Assembly: GCA_000341795.1 (NCBI GenBank)
Contig: AODO01000006.1
Coordinates: 62,001-126,000 of the forward strand
Source: Rhodococcus triatomae BKS 15-14
Lineage (GTDB): Bacteria > Actinomycetota > Actinomycetes > Mycobacteriales > Mycobacteriaceae
Length of the DNA: 64,000 bases
Reading direction: 5' to 3'
The notes below the pieces were generated by a model that worked only from the letters and a program-made list of their open reading frames with translations, searched no databases and was not told the DNA's origin. Shown in pieces: positions 18,783 to 28,214 of the stretch (the first letter of the stretch is position 1; every line of letters begins with the position of its first letter). The translations under genes and the position numbers were made by a program.

Positions 18783-19424
18783 ATGGGCGAGTTGTTCGAG
18801 CGCGACGGCGTCGTCGGCGACCTGCACCGGCCGGCGGGCGAGCCGATCGGGTCCATGGTGCTGACCCACGGCGCGGGAGGCAACCGTGACGCCGCGATTC
18901 TGCGCCGCGCCGCCGCCGAGTTCGCCGCCGCAGGAGTGCTGGTACTGCGATACGACCTGCCGTTCCGGCAGCGCCGCCCCAAGGGCCCACCGAGTCCGTC
19001 GACCGCGGGACAGGACCGCGACGGCATCGCCGCTGCCGCCGCTGCGGTGCGCGAACTGTCCGCTGCGCCACTGCTTCTCGCCGGTCACTCGTACGGGGGC
19101 CGGCAGTCGTCGATGCTCGCGGCCGAGCGCCCCGAGATGTGTGACGGGCTGGTGCTGTTCTCGTACCCGCTGCATCCCCCGGGCAAGCCGGACCGCGCCC
19201 GCACCGAACACCTGCCCGCCCTCCGGTGTCCGTGTGTGTTCGTCCACGGCACCCGGGACCCGTTCGGCAGCCCCGACGAGATGCGCGCGGCGACGGACCT
19301 GATCACCGCACCGCACACCCTCCTCCTCGTCGAAGGCAAGGGCCACGATCTGGCGCCCGACAAGAGCGACGCCGTCCCCTCCGCCGTCGCGGCCGTCACG
19401 AGCGCCTTCGGCTGGGTCCGATAG
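18783..19424 (+). CDS. alpha/beta hydrolase, dienelactone hydrolase/KANL3-Tex30-like
   Basis: 213-residue compact alpha/beta hydrolase. The oxyanion-loop THGAGGNRD lies near residue 28, the nucleophile is in GHSYGGRQ near residue 102, the acid is probably in HGTRDPFG, and the His is in GKGHDL. The short RxYDLPFRQRRPKGPP segment is typical of the small hydrolases annotated as alpha/beta family hydrolases. The substrate is unknown, possibly small esters or lactones. It lies upstream of the two-component genes with a 44-bp gap. Confidence 0.85.
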   Translation: MGELFERDGVVGDLHRPAGEPIGSMVLTHGAGGNRDAAILRRAAAEFAAAGVLVLRYDLPFRQRRPKGPPSPSTAGQDRDGIAAAAAAVRELSAAPLLLAGHSYGGRQSSMLAAERPEMCDGLVLFSYPLHPPGKPDRARTEHLPALRCPCVFVHGTRDPFGSPDEMRAATDLITAPHTLLLVEGKGHDLAPDKSDAVPSAVAAVTSAFGWVR

Positions 19425-19468
19425 TCCGGCGACGGACCGTCGGGTCGCGGTTTGCCAGTATGGGGCGC

Positions 19469-20179
19469 ATGGGTGCAACTCTGCTGATCGTCGAGGACGA
19501 CGACCGAGTGCGCGCAGCACTCCGAATGGCACTGGAGGACGAGGGCTACGAGGTCGACGAGGCCGAAGACGCGGAGATCGCCCTCGACCACCTCAAACGG
19601 TCTGGTCCGCCCGACGTGATGATCGTCGATCTCATGCTCGGGGACATGGACGGGTTCACCTGCATCCGCCAGGTCCGCCGCGACCACGACGTCCCGATCA
19701 TCGTGGTCAGCGCACGCGACGACACACACGACGTGGTGGCGGCGCTCGAGGCCGGCGCCGACGACTACGTGACCAAGCCGTTCGAGATCAAGGAGATCAC
19801 CGCCCGGATGCGGGCACTGCGGCGCCGGGCCGGGGGGCCGGGTGAGTCGAGCACACCGGCCGACATCGTCCTCGACGACGTCCCGGAGGACCCCCTGGTG
19901 CTCTCCCCCGCAGGCGGTGTGGTCCGGCGTGGCGACAAACAGGTACACCTGACCCTCACCGAGTTCCGACTGCTGTGCGAACTCGCCCAGTCGCCGGGAA
20001 TGGTCCTCAGTCGCGCAGTACTGCTCGAGCGGGTGTGGGATCGCGGATTCTTCGGCGACGAGCGGATCGTGGACGTCCACGTGCGGCGGCTGCGCACGAA
20101 GATCGAGCGGGACTCGTCGGATCCACGAATCGTGGTCACCGTGCGGGGACTCGGCTACCGATTCGATGCTCCGCGCTAG
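19469..20179 (+). CDS. OmpR/PhoB-family response regulator
   Basis: 236 residues. The receiver domain has an acidic pocket in VEDDD, the phosphorylated Asp54 (MIVDLML), the Thr/Ser in VVSAR and Lys in TKPFE. A winged-helix DNA-binding domain follows a short linker, with LTLTEFRLLCELAQSPG and the terminal VVTVRGLGYRF. It resembles MtrA/CseB-type actinobacterial regulators. ATG 19460 is an alternative start, 9 bp upstream. The kinase gene overlaps its 3' end by 14 bp, so the pair is coupled. It lies directly upstream of the ectoine genes and could sense osmotic or envelope stress, but that link is inference. Confidence 0.93.
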   Translation: MGATLLIVEDDDRVRAALRMALEDEGYEVDEAEDAEIALDHLKRSGPPDVMIVDLMLGDMDGFTCIRQVRRDHDVPIIVVSARDDTHDVVAALEAGADDYVTKPFEIKEITARMRALRRRAGGPGESSTPADIVLDDVPEDPLVLSPAGGVVRRGDKQVHLTLTEFRLLCELAQSPGMVLSRAVLLERVWDRGFFGDERIVDVHVRRLRTKIERDSSDPRIVVTVRGLGYRFDAPR

Positions 20180-21560
20180 GGTTCCCACGGTCCGGTCGTT
20201 GCGGGACCGCCTCGGGCTGCGCGGCCGGGTGATCCTGACGTTCGCGCTCGGCGCGGCGCTGCTCTCCCTGGTGCTGTCCACGGCGGTCTTCGCCATCAGC
20301 AACGAGTACCTGGTCGGACAGCGGGAGCGGTCCGCGGAACGGCAGACCGCGAGCCACGCCGACTTCATCCGCAGTGTGCTCTACGCGTCCGATTCCGCGC
20401 CCGACGAGGTGTTGCAGGCCGTCGACCTGCCGGTCGACACGACGATGTTCCTGGATCGGGACGGGACGTGGTCGGCGTCCGACCCGCACGCCGACGCGGC
20501 GGTGATCCCGCAGGAACTGCGGGCCTCGGACCCGGAGGCCGGCAACTCGACCATGTACGTCACCATCGCCGGGCATCCGTTCATCGGCACCCGGATGGTC
20601 CTCAACGACGCGGGTGACATCCTCTACGAGTTGTCACCGGTGGCCGAGTTGAAGTCGACGCTGCGCATCCTCCGCATCACCCTGATCTCGTCGGCGCTGG
20701 TGACCACGGCGGCGGGAGCGGCGATGGGGTTCTGGGCCAGCCGCCGGGTACTGCGGCCCCTGCACGAACTGGCGGGTGCCGCCGCCCGGATCTCCGGCGG
20801 CGACCTCGACACCCGGCTGGCCCGGTCGCAGGACCGGGATCTCGACACCATCACCACCTCGTTCAACGCGATGGTCGACTCCCTGCAGCGTCGAATCGAC
20901 CACGAACGCCGATTCTTCGGGGACGTCAGCCACGAACTGCGTACACCCCTGACCACCCTGGTCACCAGCGTGTCCGTCCTGGAGCGCCAACGCCCGGACC
21001 TGCCCGCGCGGTCGGTGCGGGCACTCGACCTGATCAGCGCCGAACTCGACCACACACGCAGACTGCTCGACGACCTGCTCGCCCTCGCGCGGTCGGAGGC
21101 GGGGCTGCACCCCGGCGACCTCGAACCGGTGTCGGTCGAGACGCTGTTGAGCCACACCCTCACCCGGTCGAAGCGGTCGGCGGACCTGCTGTCGGTGACC
21201 GCGGACGACCGGGTCGCGGCCCGCAAGCTGTCCCTCGAGCGGGCGCTGGTGAATCTGATGGACAACGCCGACCGGCACGGCGGCGGGCTCGTCGCCGTGA
21301 GCGTGCGCCGGGACGGCGGGTTCGTCGCGATCGACGTCGACGACGCCGGTCCGGGAGTGGCCCCGGAGGATCGGGAGCGGATCTTCGAGCGGTTCACCAC
21401 CGGTCGTCCCGCTCGCCGAACCGCGGGCGGGTCCGGCACCGGACTCGGGTTGGCGCTGGTCGCGGAGACGGTCGCCGCGCACGGCGGCACGGTGACGTGT
21501 GGCGAACGCCCGGGTGGCGGCGCGCGCTTCACCCTGCGACTGCCTCGGTTACAGACCTGA
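20166..21560 (+). CDS. membrane sensor histidine kinase
   Basis: 464 residues, partner of the preceding response regulator. One transmembrane helix lies at about residues 22-45 and a second near 170-195, enclosing an extracytoplasmic sensor of about 120 residues. Then come HAMP ([24 protein letters not shown]), HisKA with His256 in VSHELRTP, and an HATPase domain with the N box ([11 protein letters not shown]), G1 ([19 protein letters not shown]) and G2 (GTGLGLAL). The TTG- and GTG-rich 5' end leaves some doubt about the start; ATG 20166 overlaps the regulator by 14 bp. Confidence 0.93.
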   Translation: MLRARVPTVRSLRDRLGLRGRVILTFALGAALLSLVLSTAVFAISNEYLVGQRERSAERQTASHADFIRSVLYASDSAPDEVLQAVDLPVDTTMFLDRDGTWSASDPHADAAVIPQELRASDPEAGNSTMYVTIAGHPFIGTRMVLNDAGDILYELSPVAELKSTLRILRITLISSALVTTAAGAAMGFWASRRVLRPLHELAGAAARISGGDLDTRLARSQDRDLDTITTSFNAMVDSLQRRIDHERRFFGDVSHELRTPLTTLVTSVSVLERQRPDLPARSVRALDLISAELDHTRRLLDDLLALARSEAGLHPGDLEPVSVETLLSHTLTRSKRSADLLSVTADDRVAARKLSLERALVNLMDNADRHGGGLVAVSVRRDGGFVAIDVDDAGPGVAPEDRERIFERFTTGRPARRTAGGSGTGLGLALVAETVAAHGGTVTCGERPGGGARFTLRLPRLQT

Positions 21561-21638
21561 CGGTCGCCGTAACAGGATCGCAAAACAGTCGGCAGGATCA
21601 GCTCAACATCGCTCGGGCAGGGTGGAGTTCACCAGCCG

Positions 21639-21663
21639 CCGGGGACGGATGCGCCGTCCCCGG
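21639..21663 (+). promoter_or_regulatory. hairpin in the ectA leader
   Basis: CCGGGGACGG and CCGTCCCCGG form a perfect 10-bp stem around ATGCG. It ends 7 nt before the GAAGGAG ribosome-binding site of ectA. No T-run follows, so it may shape translation or weakly terminate the kinase operon. Confidence 0.5.
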
Positions 21664-21682
21664 GACAGCCGAAGGAGCTTTC

Positions 21683-22261
21683 GTGCCCGAGCTCGTCGAC
21701 CACCCTGTTCGCGACCGCGTCACATCCGGATTCGACACCGCACCGCACGACACCGCACAACTTCCCGACGACCCGGTGTTCCTGCGCCGCCCCCGCCTCT
21801 CCGACGCGGGCCACATGTGGCGGATCGCGAAGGACACCGGCGTCCTCGACCTGAATTCCGGATACGCTTACCTGATGTGGTGCCGGGACTTCGCCGCCAC
21901 CTCGGTGGTGGCCGAGGTCGGCACCGGGGTCGCCGGGTTCGCGACCGGATTCGTCCGGCCCGAATCCCCGGACACGCTCTTCGTCTGGCAGGTGGCGGTC
22001 GACGCCACGGCCCGGGGGCGCGGCGTGGGGGTCGCGATGCTGGACCACATCGTCTGCCGGGCAACACCTTTCGCCGTGCGATTCCTGGAAACCACGATCA
22101 CCGCCGACAACCCGGCGTCACTTGCGATGTTCACGGCGTTGGCGAGCAGGCGAAACACCGACATCTATGCTCGACCCTTGTTCTCCGAGAACCACTTTCC
22201 GGACGGCCACGCCGCCGAGGACCTGTACACGGTCGGCCCGATTCACGAGAACGGACACTGA
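21683..22261 (+). CDS. ectA: L-2,4-diaminobutyrate N-gamma-acetyltransferase
   Basis: Acetylates L-2,4-diaminobutyrate from acetyl-CoA, the second step of ectoine synthesis. 192 residues. A GNAT fold is visible with the acetyl-CoA loop in [14 protein letters not shown], preceded by the FVWQVAVD strand; the N-terminal [21 protein letters not shown] and [15 protein letters not shown] are characteristic of EctA. The GTG at 21683 is supported by GAAGGAG 5 nt upstream. The stop overlaps the ectB start by one base, so translation is coupled. It is the first gene of ectABCD. Confidence 0.97.
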   Translation: MPELVDHPVRDRVTSGFDTAPHDTAQLPDDPVFLRRPRLSDAGHMWRIAKDTGVLDLNSGYAYLMWCRDFAATSVVAEVGTGVAGFATGFVRPESPDTLFVWQVAVDATARGRGVGVAMLDHIVCRATPFAVRFLETTITADNPASLAMFTALASRRNTDIYARPLFSENHFPDGHAAEDLYTVGPIHENGH

Positions 22262-23535
22262 TGACCATCCTGACCTCCACCACTCCGGACACCGACATCT
22301 TCACCGAACGCGAATCCGAGGTCCGCAGCTACAGCAGATCCTGGCCCACCGTCTTCACCTCCGCCAAAGGATCCTGGCTCCGCACCGAAGACGGCCGCGA
22401 CTACCTCGACTTCTTCGCAGGCGCAGGCGCACTCAACTACGGACACAACAACCCCGTCCTCAAACGCGCCCTCATCGACTACCTCGACAGCGACGGCATC
22501 ACCCACGGCCTCGACATGCACACGGCCGCCAAACGACGCTTCCTCGAAACCTTCGACGCCCTCGTCCTCGCACCCCGCCGACTCGACTACAAAGTCCAGT
22601 TCCCCGGACCCACCGGCACCAACGCCGTCGAAGCCGCACTCAAACTCGCCCGCAAGGTCACCGGCCGCGAATCCGTCGTCAACTTCACCAACGCCTTCCA
22701 CGGCATGACCCTCGGCTCACTGTCCGTCACCGGCAACTCCATGAAACGCGCAGGCGCCGGCATCCCCCTCGTCCACTCCACCCCCATGCCGTTCGACAAC
22801 TACTTCGACGGCGAAACCCCCGACTTCCACTGGTTCGAACGCGTCCTCGACGACTCCGGCAGCGGCATCAACCGACCCGCCGCCGTCATCGTCGAAACCG
22901 TCCAGGGCGAAGGCGGCGTCAACGTCGCCCGCCCCGAATGGCTCCGCGCCCTCGCCGACCTCTGCTCCTCCCGCGGCATCCTCCTCATCGTCGACGACGT
23001 CCAGATGGGCTGCGGCCGCACCGGCCCCTTCTTCTCCTTCGAGATCGCCGGCATCACCCCCGACATCGTCACCCTCTCCAAATCCATCGGCGGCTACGGC
23101 CTCCCCATGGCCCTGACCCTGTTCAAACCCGAACTCGACGTCTGGTCCCCCGGCGAACACAACGGCACCTTCCGCGGCAACAACCCCGCCTTCGTCACCG
23201 CCACCGCCGCACTCGAGCAGTACTGGGCCGACGACCGACTGCAGGTCTCCACGGCCGCGAAGGGCCGGCGCATCGGCGAGATCTTCGCGAACCTCTCGGA
23301 CTCGTTCGACGGCGTCAGCACCCGCGGACGCGGCATGGTCCAGGGACTGGTCTTCGACGATCCGGGCAAGGCGGTGAAGGTGTGCGGCCTCGCCTTCGAC
23401 GAGGGACTGCTCGCCGAGACCTCCGGCCCCTCCGACGAGGTCGTGAAACTGCTTCCCCCGCTGACCATCACCCACGACGAGCTGAACCACGGTCTGAGCA
23501 TCCTGGCCGAGGCGACCGCCAAAGTGTGTGCGTGA
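22261..23535 (+). CDS. ectB: diaminobutyrate-2-oxoglutarate transaminase, with mosaic codon usage
   Basis: Forms L-2,4-diaminobutyrate from aspartate semialdehyde and glutamate, the entry step of ectoine synthesis. 424 residues, class III aminotransferase. The PLP Lys274 lies in [12 protein letters not shown], preceded by [13 protein letters not shown] with the cofactor Asp. Codon use is odd: from the start to about 23200 nearly all codons end in C, lysine is almost always AAA and valine GTC, whereas from about 23215 the gene returns to G-ending codons (GTG, AAG, CTG) like its neighbours. This suggests a recombinant gene. Coupled to ectA; ectC starts 13 bp after its stop. Confidence 0.97.
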   Translation: MTILTSTTPDTDIFTERESEVRSYSRSWPTVFTSAKGSWLRTEDGRDYLDFFAGAGALNYGHNNPVLKRALIDYLDSDGITHGLDMHTAAKRRFLETFDALVLAPRRLDYKVQFPGPTGTNAVEAALKLARKVTGRESVVNFTNAFHGMTLGSLSVTGNSMKRAGAGIPLVHSTPMPFDNYFDGETPDFHWFERVLDDSGSGINRPAAVIVETVQGEGGVNVARPEWLRALADLCSSRGILLIVDDVQMGCGRTGPFFSFEIAGITPDIVTLSKSIGGYGLPMALTLFKPELDVWSPGEHNGTFRGNNPAFVTATAALEQYWADDRLQVSTAAKGRRIGEIFANLSDSFDGVSTRGRGMVQGLVFDDPGKAVKVCGLAFDEGLLAETSGPSDEVVKLLPPLTITHDELNHGLSILAEATAKVCA

Positions 23536-23548
23536 GAGGAGAATACGC

Positions 23549-23986
23549 ATGATCGTACGTACCACCGAGGACATCACCGACACCGACCGCGACGTGACGA
23601 GCGCCGACGGCAACTGGCGTTCCAAGCGCATCGTCCTCGCCGACGACCGCGTCGGGTTCTCGTTCCACGAGACCACCATCGCGCCCGGCTCGGTCAACGA
23701 GTTCCACTACGCGAACCACGTCGAGGCGGTGTGGCTGATCGAGGGCGACGGGATCCTCACCGACCTGGAGACCGGCGAGGTGCACGAACTGCGGCCCGGC
23801 ACCATGTACCTGCTCGACGGGCACGAGCGGCACCGCGTCGAGCCCGTCACGCAGATGCGCATGCTCTGCGTCTTCAACCCCCCGGTCACCGGTCGCGAGG
23901 TGCACGACGAGAACGGCGTGTACCCGCTGTCGGTCCCGCCCACGGAGGGAGTCTCGGAGCTCGAAGGAGTCGGTGCCGATGCATGA
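23549..23986 (+). CDS. ectC: ectoine synthase
   Basis: Cyclises N-gamma-acetyl-diaminobutyrate to ectoine by water elimination. 145-residue cupin enzyme. Visible are [30 protein letters not shown] and [16 protein letters not shown], which carry the family's Glu, Tyr and His iron ligands. The ATG at 23549 follows GAGAGGAG. Its end overlaps the ectD start by 8 bp. The protein is slightly longer than many EctC (about 130 residues) owing to the C-terminal [16 protein letters not shown] tail. Confidence 0.97.
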   Translation: MIVRTTEDITDTDRDVTSADGNWRSKRIVLADDRVGFSFHETTIAPGSVNEFHYANHVEAVWLIEGDGILTDLETGEVHELRPGTMYLLDGHERHRVEPVTQMRMLCVFNPPVTGREVHDENGVYPLSVPPTEGVSELEGVGADA

Positions 23987-24839
23987 TCCGATCGACCGGT
24001 ATCCGACCCGTGTCCTCCACACGCCGGGCCTGCTCGACCGTCCCGACCCCGTGATCTGGGGTTCCGACGCCGATCCGGAGATCCTCGGCTTCGGCTCGCG
24101 CGGGTATCTGCACCGCGCCGGAGCGATCTCCCCCGACACCGCCGCGAGGTGCCTGGCGGAGATCGACCGAATCGAGCACGACCCGGACCTTCGCGACGAC
24201 GAGCGGACGGTCCGGGAGGAGACGGGAGAGGCGGTCCGGTCCGTCTTCGACATCATGAACCTCAGCACGATCGTCGCCGACGCGGTCGAGGAGTCCGGCG
24301 CGGCCCACCTGGCCCGCAGGATTCTCGGGAGCGAGGTGTACGTCCATCAGAGCCGCCTGAACCACAAACCGGGATTCGTCGGCGGCGCCTTCTACTGGCA
24401 TTCGGATTTCGAGACCTGGCACGCGGAGGACGGGATGCCCGCCCCGCGGGCGGTGAGCGCCTCGATCTCGTTGACCGCCAACGAGACGTACAACGGTCCG
24501 TTGATGATCGTGCCGGGCAGCCAGCGGGTCTTCGTCCAGTGCCGCGGCGCGACTCCGCCCGACCACCATCACGAGTCCCTGGTGACGACGACGCCCCGGA
24601 TCGGCACCCCGTCCGAATCCGCGGTCGCCGAACTCGTCGCCGCGCACGGCATCGACGTGATCACCGGGCCTGCCGGGGCGATGACGGTGTTCGACAGCAA
24701 CGTGCTGCACGCCTCGAGCGGCAACATCAGTCCGCTCGAACGCGCCAACATCTTCGTCGTCTTCAACAGCGTCGAGAACCGCCTTCGAGAGCCGTTCGCC
24801 GCGGATGCACCGCGTCCACGCCACCTCGCTGCCCGCTGA
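23979..24839 (+). CDS. ectD: ectoine hydroxylase
   Basis: Fe(II)/2-oxoglutarate dioxygenase converting ectoine to 5S-hydroxyectoine. 286 residues. The iron ligands are the HxD of WHSDFETWH and the distal His in VLHASSGN, with the ectoine-binding region [17 protein letters not shown]. The N-terminal DRYPTRV is typical of EctD. ATG 23979 is preferred over GTG 23973 because GAAGGAG ends 9 nt before it. Its presence means hydroxyectoine, often linked with heat and desiccation tolerance, can be made. It ends the ect operon; no ectoine importer or ectR is adjacent. Confidence 0.97.
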   Translation: MHDPIDRYPTRVLHTPGLLDRPDPVIWGSDADPEILGFGSRGYLHRAGAISPDTAARCLAEIDRIEHDPDLRDDERTVREETGEAVRSVFDIMNLSTIVADAVEESGAAHLARRILGSEVYVHQSRLNHKPGFVGGAFYWHSDFETWHAEDGMPAPRAVSASISLTANETYNGPLMIVPGSQRVFVQCRGATPPDHHHESLVTTTPRIGTPSESAVAELVAAHGIDVITGPAGAMTVFDSNVLHASSGNISPLERANIFVVFNSVENRLREPFAADAPRPRHLAAR

Positions 24840-24884
24840 CCACCCGATCCCGGGGTGCGGCCGTACCCGCAGTAGGCTGCGGGC

Positions 24885-26459
24885 ATGGTCGACGATCCCG
24901 CTTCCGGCCTGAACGAACTGCTCGAGACGGTGCACCGTCGGCTCGGCGAGGCGGTGACCTCGCCGGACACCCTGCGCGACCTCCTCGAGGCCGTCCTGGT
25001 CGTCGGTGCGGATCTGGATCTCGACACCATCCTGCAGCGGATCGTCGGTGCCGCGACCGACCTGCTCGGTGCCCGCTACGGCGCCCTCGGGGTGAGGGCA
25101 CCCGGTGGCGGGCTGTCCGAGTTCGTGTACGAGGGGATCGACTCGACGACCCGGGCGTCGATGGGCCACCTCCCCGAGGGACGAGGGTTGCTCGGCCTGC
25201 TGATCAACGATCCGCGGCCGGTGCGCATCCGCGAGCTCGCCACGCATGCCGCATCGGTCGGGTTCCCGCCGAACCATCCCCCGATGCACAGCTTCCTCGG
25301 CATGCCGATCATCGTCCGCGGGCAGGCGTTCGGCAGCATCTATCTCACCGAGAAGCGGGGCGGACCCGAGTTCACCGACGAGGACCAGACGATCCTCACG
25401 GTGCTCGCCGAGTCCGCGGCGCTCGCCATCGACAACGCCCGCCTGTTCGAGCAGTCCCTGGTGCGGGAACGCTGGCTGACGGCGATGTCGTCGATCACCT
25501 CACGACTCCTGGTGGGCGGATCGGTGCCGGAGACGTTGGACCTGCTGGTGCGGCGAACTCGGGAACTCAGTTCCGCCGACACCGTCACCATCGTCGACAC
25601 GCTGGGTGGCACGAGCGTCGTCTCCGCCACCACCGATCCCGACGTCGCCGTGGGGCAGGACGTCGACTTCGCCGAGCTCAGCGCCGGTGCGGCCCGGACC
25701 GCGACGCTGCCGGTGGCGGGCCCGCAACACGTCCAGGGCGCGCTGGTCGTCGCTTCCCACGCCGACGACCGGGAATGGGACCCGGACGAGTTGCAACGGC
25801 TGGCGTCGATGGCGGACCTGGCTGCGGTGGCCCTCGAGTTCGCCCACCAGCAGCATCAGCAGCGGCTGCTGGACGTCTTCGCCGATCGCGATCGCATCGC
25901 CCGCGACCTCCACGACAACGTCATCCAACGGCTGTTCGCCACCGGGATGAGTCTGCAGTCGGTGCTCGGCGCCGCGCACGGACGCACCTCCGAGGTGTTG
26001 ACCCACGCCGTCGAGCAGCTCGACCGGACGGTCCGCGAGATCCGGACCACGATCTTCGATCTGCAGTCCGCCGAGTCCACCGCCCCGGCCGGACTGCGCC
26101 GACGGCTGCTGGACGTGATCGGCGAGCTCACGGCGGATGTCACACCGTCGGTGCAGTTCTCCGGCCCGATCGACACCCTCGCCTCGGAGGCCATCGCAGC
26201 GCACGCGGAAGCCGTTCTGCGCGAGTGCCTTTCGAATGCGCGACGACACTCGGGCGCAAGCTCGATCACGGTGACCGTGTCCGCGGGCGAGGACTTCACG
26301 GTGACGGTCGCCGACGACGGCGTCGGAATGTCGGGCACCGAGTCCCGGAGCGGGCTCGCCAATCTCGGCAAACGGGCCGCGGCCTGCGGCGGCCGGTTCG
26401 ATGTCGAGTCTGCACCGGGCTCCGGCACCACGATCACCTGGCGGGTGCCGCTCGGCTGA
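24885..26459 (+). CDS. devS: DevS/DosS-like GAF sensor histidine kinase
   Basis: 524 residues, cytoplasmic: an N-terminal helix, GAF-A (about 30-185), GAF-B (about 215-335), HisKA_3 with RDLHDNVIQRLFATGMSLQ, and HATPase with RECLSNARRHSGA and SGLANLGKRA. The layout and sequence closely follow mycobacterial DevS/DosT. GAF-A contains NHPPMHSFLG (His131, His135), aligned with the place where DosS has its haem-ligating His, so it may bind haem and sense O2, NO or redox state. The matching regulator DevR is 1.8 kb away, beyond a KAS III and a TetR gene. Starts at ATG 24885, 45 bp after ectD. Confidence 0.85.
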   Translation: MVDDPASGLNELLETVHRRLGEAVTSPDTLRDLLEAVLVVGADLDLDTILQRIVGAATDLLGARYGALGVRAPGGGLSEFVYEGIDSTTRASMGHLPEGRGLLGLLINDPRPVRIRELATHAASVGFPPNHPPMHSFLGMPIIVRGQAFGSIYLTEKRGGPEFTDEDQTILTVLAESAALAIDNARLFEQSLVRERWLTAMSSITSRLLVGGSVPETLDLLVRRTRELSSADTVTIVDTLGGTSVVSATTDPDVAVGQDVDFAELSAGAARTATLPVAGPQHVQGALVVASHADDREWDPDELQRLASMADLAAVALEFAHQQHQQRLLDVFADRDRIARDLHDNVIQRLFATGMSLQSVLGAAHGRTSEVLTHAVEQLDRTVREIRTTIFDLQSAESTAPAGLRRRLLDVIGELTADVTPSVQFSGPIDTLASEAIAAHAEAVLRECLSNARRHSGASSITVTVSAGEDFTVTVADDGVGMSGTESRSGLANLGKRAAACGGRFDVESAPGSGTTITWRVPLG

Positions 26460-26477
26460 GGGCACCCGCCCGGCGCG

Positions 26478-27515
26478 TCAGCCGATCGGCGGCAGAGTGA
26501 CGACCTGACCGGCGTAGGCCAGGCCGGCGCCGAAGCCGAGCAGCAGCGCCGTGTCGCCCGGCTTGGACGCGCCCGATCGGATGATCTGCTCCATCGCCAT
26601 GGGGATCGACGCGGCGCTGGTGTTTCCCGATTCGACGATGTCGCGCGCGACGACGACCCGCTCGGGCAGGTCGAGGGTGCGAATCAGGGCGTCGGTGATC
26701 CGGCTGTTCGCCTGGTGCGGCACGAAGGCGTCGAGATCCTCGGCGGCCACGCCGGCCTTCTCGAGCGCGGCCCGGCACGCCTTCTCCAGGAACGTGACCG
26801 CCCAGCGGAAGACGGCGGGCCCGTTCATCCGGATGTACGGCCGCTCCGGGAGCGGAGCGCCGTCCGAGACCGCGGCGACCTCGTTGAAGAACGTCATGAA
26901 GTCCTTGTCCTGCTTGATCGCGGCCGTCTGGCTGCCGTCGGAGCCCCACGCGACCGGCCCGATGCCCTCGACGTCGGACGGTCCGACGACGACGGCGCCC
27001 GCGCCGTCGGCGAAGATGAACGCGCAGGTGCGATCGGACTGGTCGAGCAGGTCGGACAGCCGCTCCACGCCGATCACCAGGACGTGGCGGGCCTGGCCCG
27101 CGCGGACGAGGCTCGCGGCGTTGCCGAGCGCGTAACAGAATCCGGCGCAGCCCGCCGAGACGTCGTACGCGGCGGTGTCGTGCATGCCGAGTTCGGTCGC
27201 GACCACGGCGCCGGCCGAGGGCCCGAGCACCATCTGGGACGACGTGGCGAGCACGACGGCGTCGATCTGGTCCGCGGCGAGACCGGCCGCGCGGAGCGCG
27301 GCGTCGGCGGCCGCGACGCTCATCGAGACGATCGACTCGTCGGCGTCGGCCCAGTGCCTGGCCGTGATGCCGGATCGGGTCCTGATCCACTCGTCGGAGG
27401 AGTCGATCCGGTCGACGATCTCGGAGTTGGGAACGACGCGCCTCGGGCGGTACACCCCCAACCCGAGGAGGGCGGTGTTGGTGACTGGACTTGCGGTGGC
27501 GATCTGCGCTGCCAT
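26478..27515 (-). CDS. fabH: beta-ketoacyl-ACP synthase III (KAS III)
   Basis: Condenses an acyl-CoA starter with malonyl-ACP to begin fatty-acid or polyketide synthesis. 345 residues. The catalytic triad is visible: Cys123 in SAGCAGFCYALG, His in FVPHQANSRI and Asn in SGNTSAASIP. No other FAS II genes adjoin it, so it may start a special lipid rather than housekeeping fatty acids. It is divergent from a TetR gene, with two palindromic operators in the 105-bp gap, so it is probably repressed by that regulator. It converges with devS after 18 bp. Confidence 0.93.
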   Translation of the reverse strand: MAAQIATASPVTNTALLGLGVYRPRRVVPNSEIVDRIDSSDEWIRTRSGITARHWADADESIVSMSVAAADAALRAAGLAADQIDAVVLATSSQMVLGPSAGAVVATELGMHDTAAYDVSAGCAGFCYALGNAASLVRAGQARHVLVIGVERLSDLLDQSDRTCAFIFADGAGAVVVGPSDVEGIGPVAWGSDGSQTAAIKQDKDFMTFFNEVAAVSDGAPLPERPYIRMNGPAVFRWAVTFLEKACRAALEKAGVAAEDLDAFVPHQANSRITDALIRTLDLPERVVVARDIVESGNTSAASIPMAMEQIIRSGASKPGDTALLLGFGAGLAYAGQVVTLPPIG

Positions 27516-27529
27516 GACATCCTCTCCAT

Positions 27530-27547
27530 GTGAACCGATCGGTTCAC
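27530..27547. promoter_or_regulatory. TetR-type operator 1 (perfect palindrome)
   Basis: GTGAACCGATCGGTTCAC is a perfect 18-bp palindrome 14 bp from the fabH start codon. Together with operator 2 it lies in the fabH/tetR divergent gap. The size and symmetry suit a TetR dimer. Confidence 0.8.
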
Positions 27548-27567
27548 GTGTTGATGTGTGTCTAACA

Positions 27568-27583
27568 TGAACCGATCGGTCCA
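27568..27583. promoter_or_regulatory. TetR-type operator 2
   Basis: TGAACCGATCGGTCCA shares the ACCGATCGGT core with operator 1 and has one mismatched pair. The operator centres are 37 bp apart, and this one is 37 bp before the tetR ATG, suggesting autorepression. Confidence 0.75.
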
Positions 27584-27620
27584 CACAACATTTCCGGCGA
27601 CGAACACTGGGAGCTCTCGG

Positions 27621-28208
27621 ATGACCACGGCACGACCACGCGCCCGCCTGCTCTCCACCACCATCACGACGGTGCAGGAGCTGGGGGTCCACGCGGCGGG
27701 CCTGTCCGAGCTGCTCAAGCGCAGCAATGCCTCACGGAACTCGCTCTACCAGCACTTTCCCGGAGGGAAGGGTCAGCTCGTGGAGACGGCGACCAGAATC
27801 GTCTCCAGACTCGTGCACTCACACCTCGCCACCATGGCCGACGCGCTGCCGTCCACCGCGTCGATCGAGACGTGGCTCGACGACCTCTTCGCGTTCTGGC
27901 GCGAGCCACTCGAGACCAGCGAGTACCGCCTGGGCTCGTTCATGATGGCCGCGGCACTCGACGAACCGGACACCGCAGTGCAGGCCGCGGCAGGCCAGGC
28001 CTTCACCGAATGGACCGACCGGCTCGCCTCCGGCCTCGCCGCGGCCGGCGTCGAGGGCGGCGCCGCCCGATCGACGGCGGGTCTGCTGCTCTCCGCCGTC
28101 GAGGGCGCCATCCTGCAGTCCCGCGCACTCGAATCGAGCGAGCCGTTCGACGACGCCCGCACCCAGCTCGGCATCCTGCTGCGTCACCACCTGCCCGAGG
28201 CCGGGTGA
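27621..28208 (+). CDS. TetR family transcriptional regulator (fabH-divergent)
   Basis: 195 residues. The N-terminal helix-turn-helix contains LSELLKRSNASRNSLYQHFPGGKGQLV, typical of TetR (YxHFxxKxxL). The C-terminal domain, with ETWLDDLFAFWREPLE and SAVEGAILQSRAL, binds an unknown ligand. ATG 27621 is chosen because GGGAG lies 7 nt upstream; an ATG at 27558 would place the start in the operators. It probably controls the divergent KAS III gene and itself through the ACCGATCGGT palindromes. The ligand may be an acyl-CoA, given the neighbour. It converges with devR. Confidence 0.88.
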   Translation: MTTARPRARLLSTTITTVQELGVHAAGLSELLKRSNASRNSLYQHFPGGKGQLVETATRIVSRLVHSHLATMADALPSTASIETWLDDLFAFWREPLETSEYRLGSFMMAAALDEPDTAVQAAAGQAFTEWTDRLASGLAAAGVEGGAARSTAGLLLSAVEGAILQSRALESSEPFDDARTQLGILLRHHLPEAG

Positions 28209-28214
28209 CGGTCC

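Noticed and set aside
21639-21663. GGGAC...GTCCC in the ectA leader as a DosR box
   Set aside because: The half-sites are separated by 9 nt, not 4, and the sequence is a strong hairpin, so an RNA structure is more likely.
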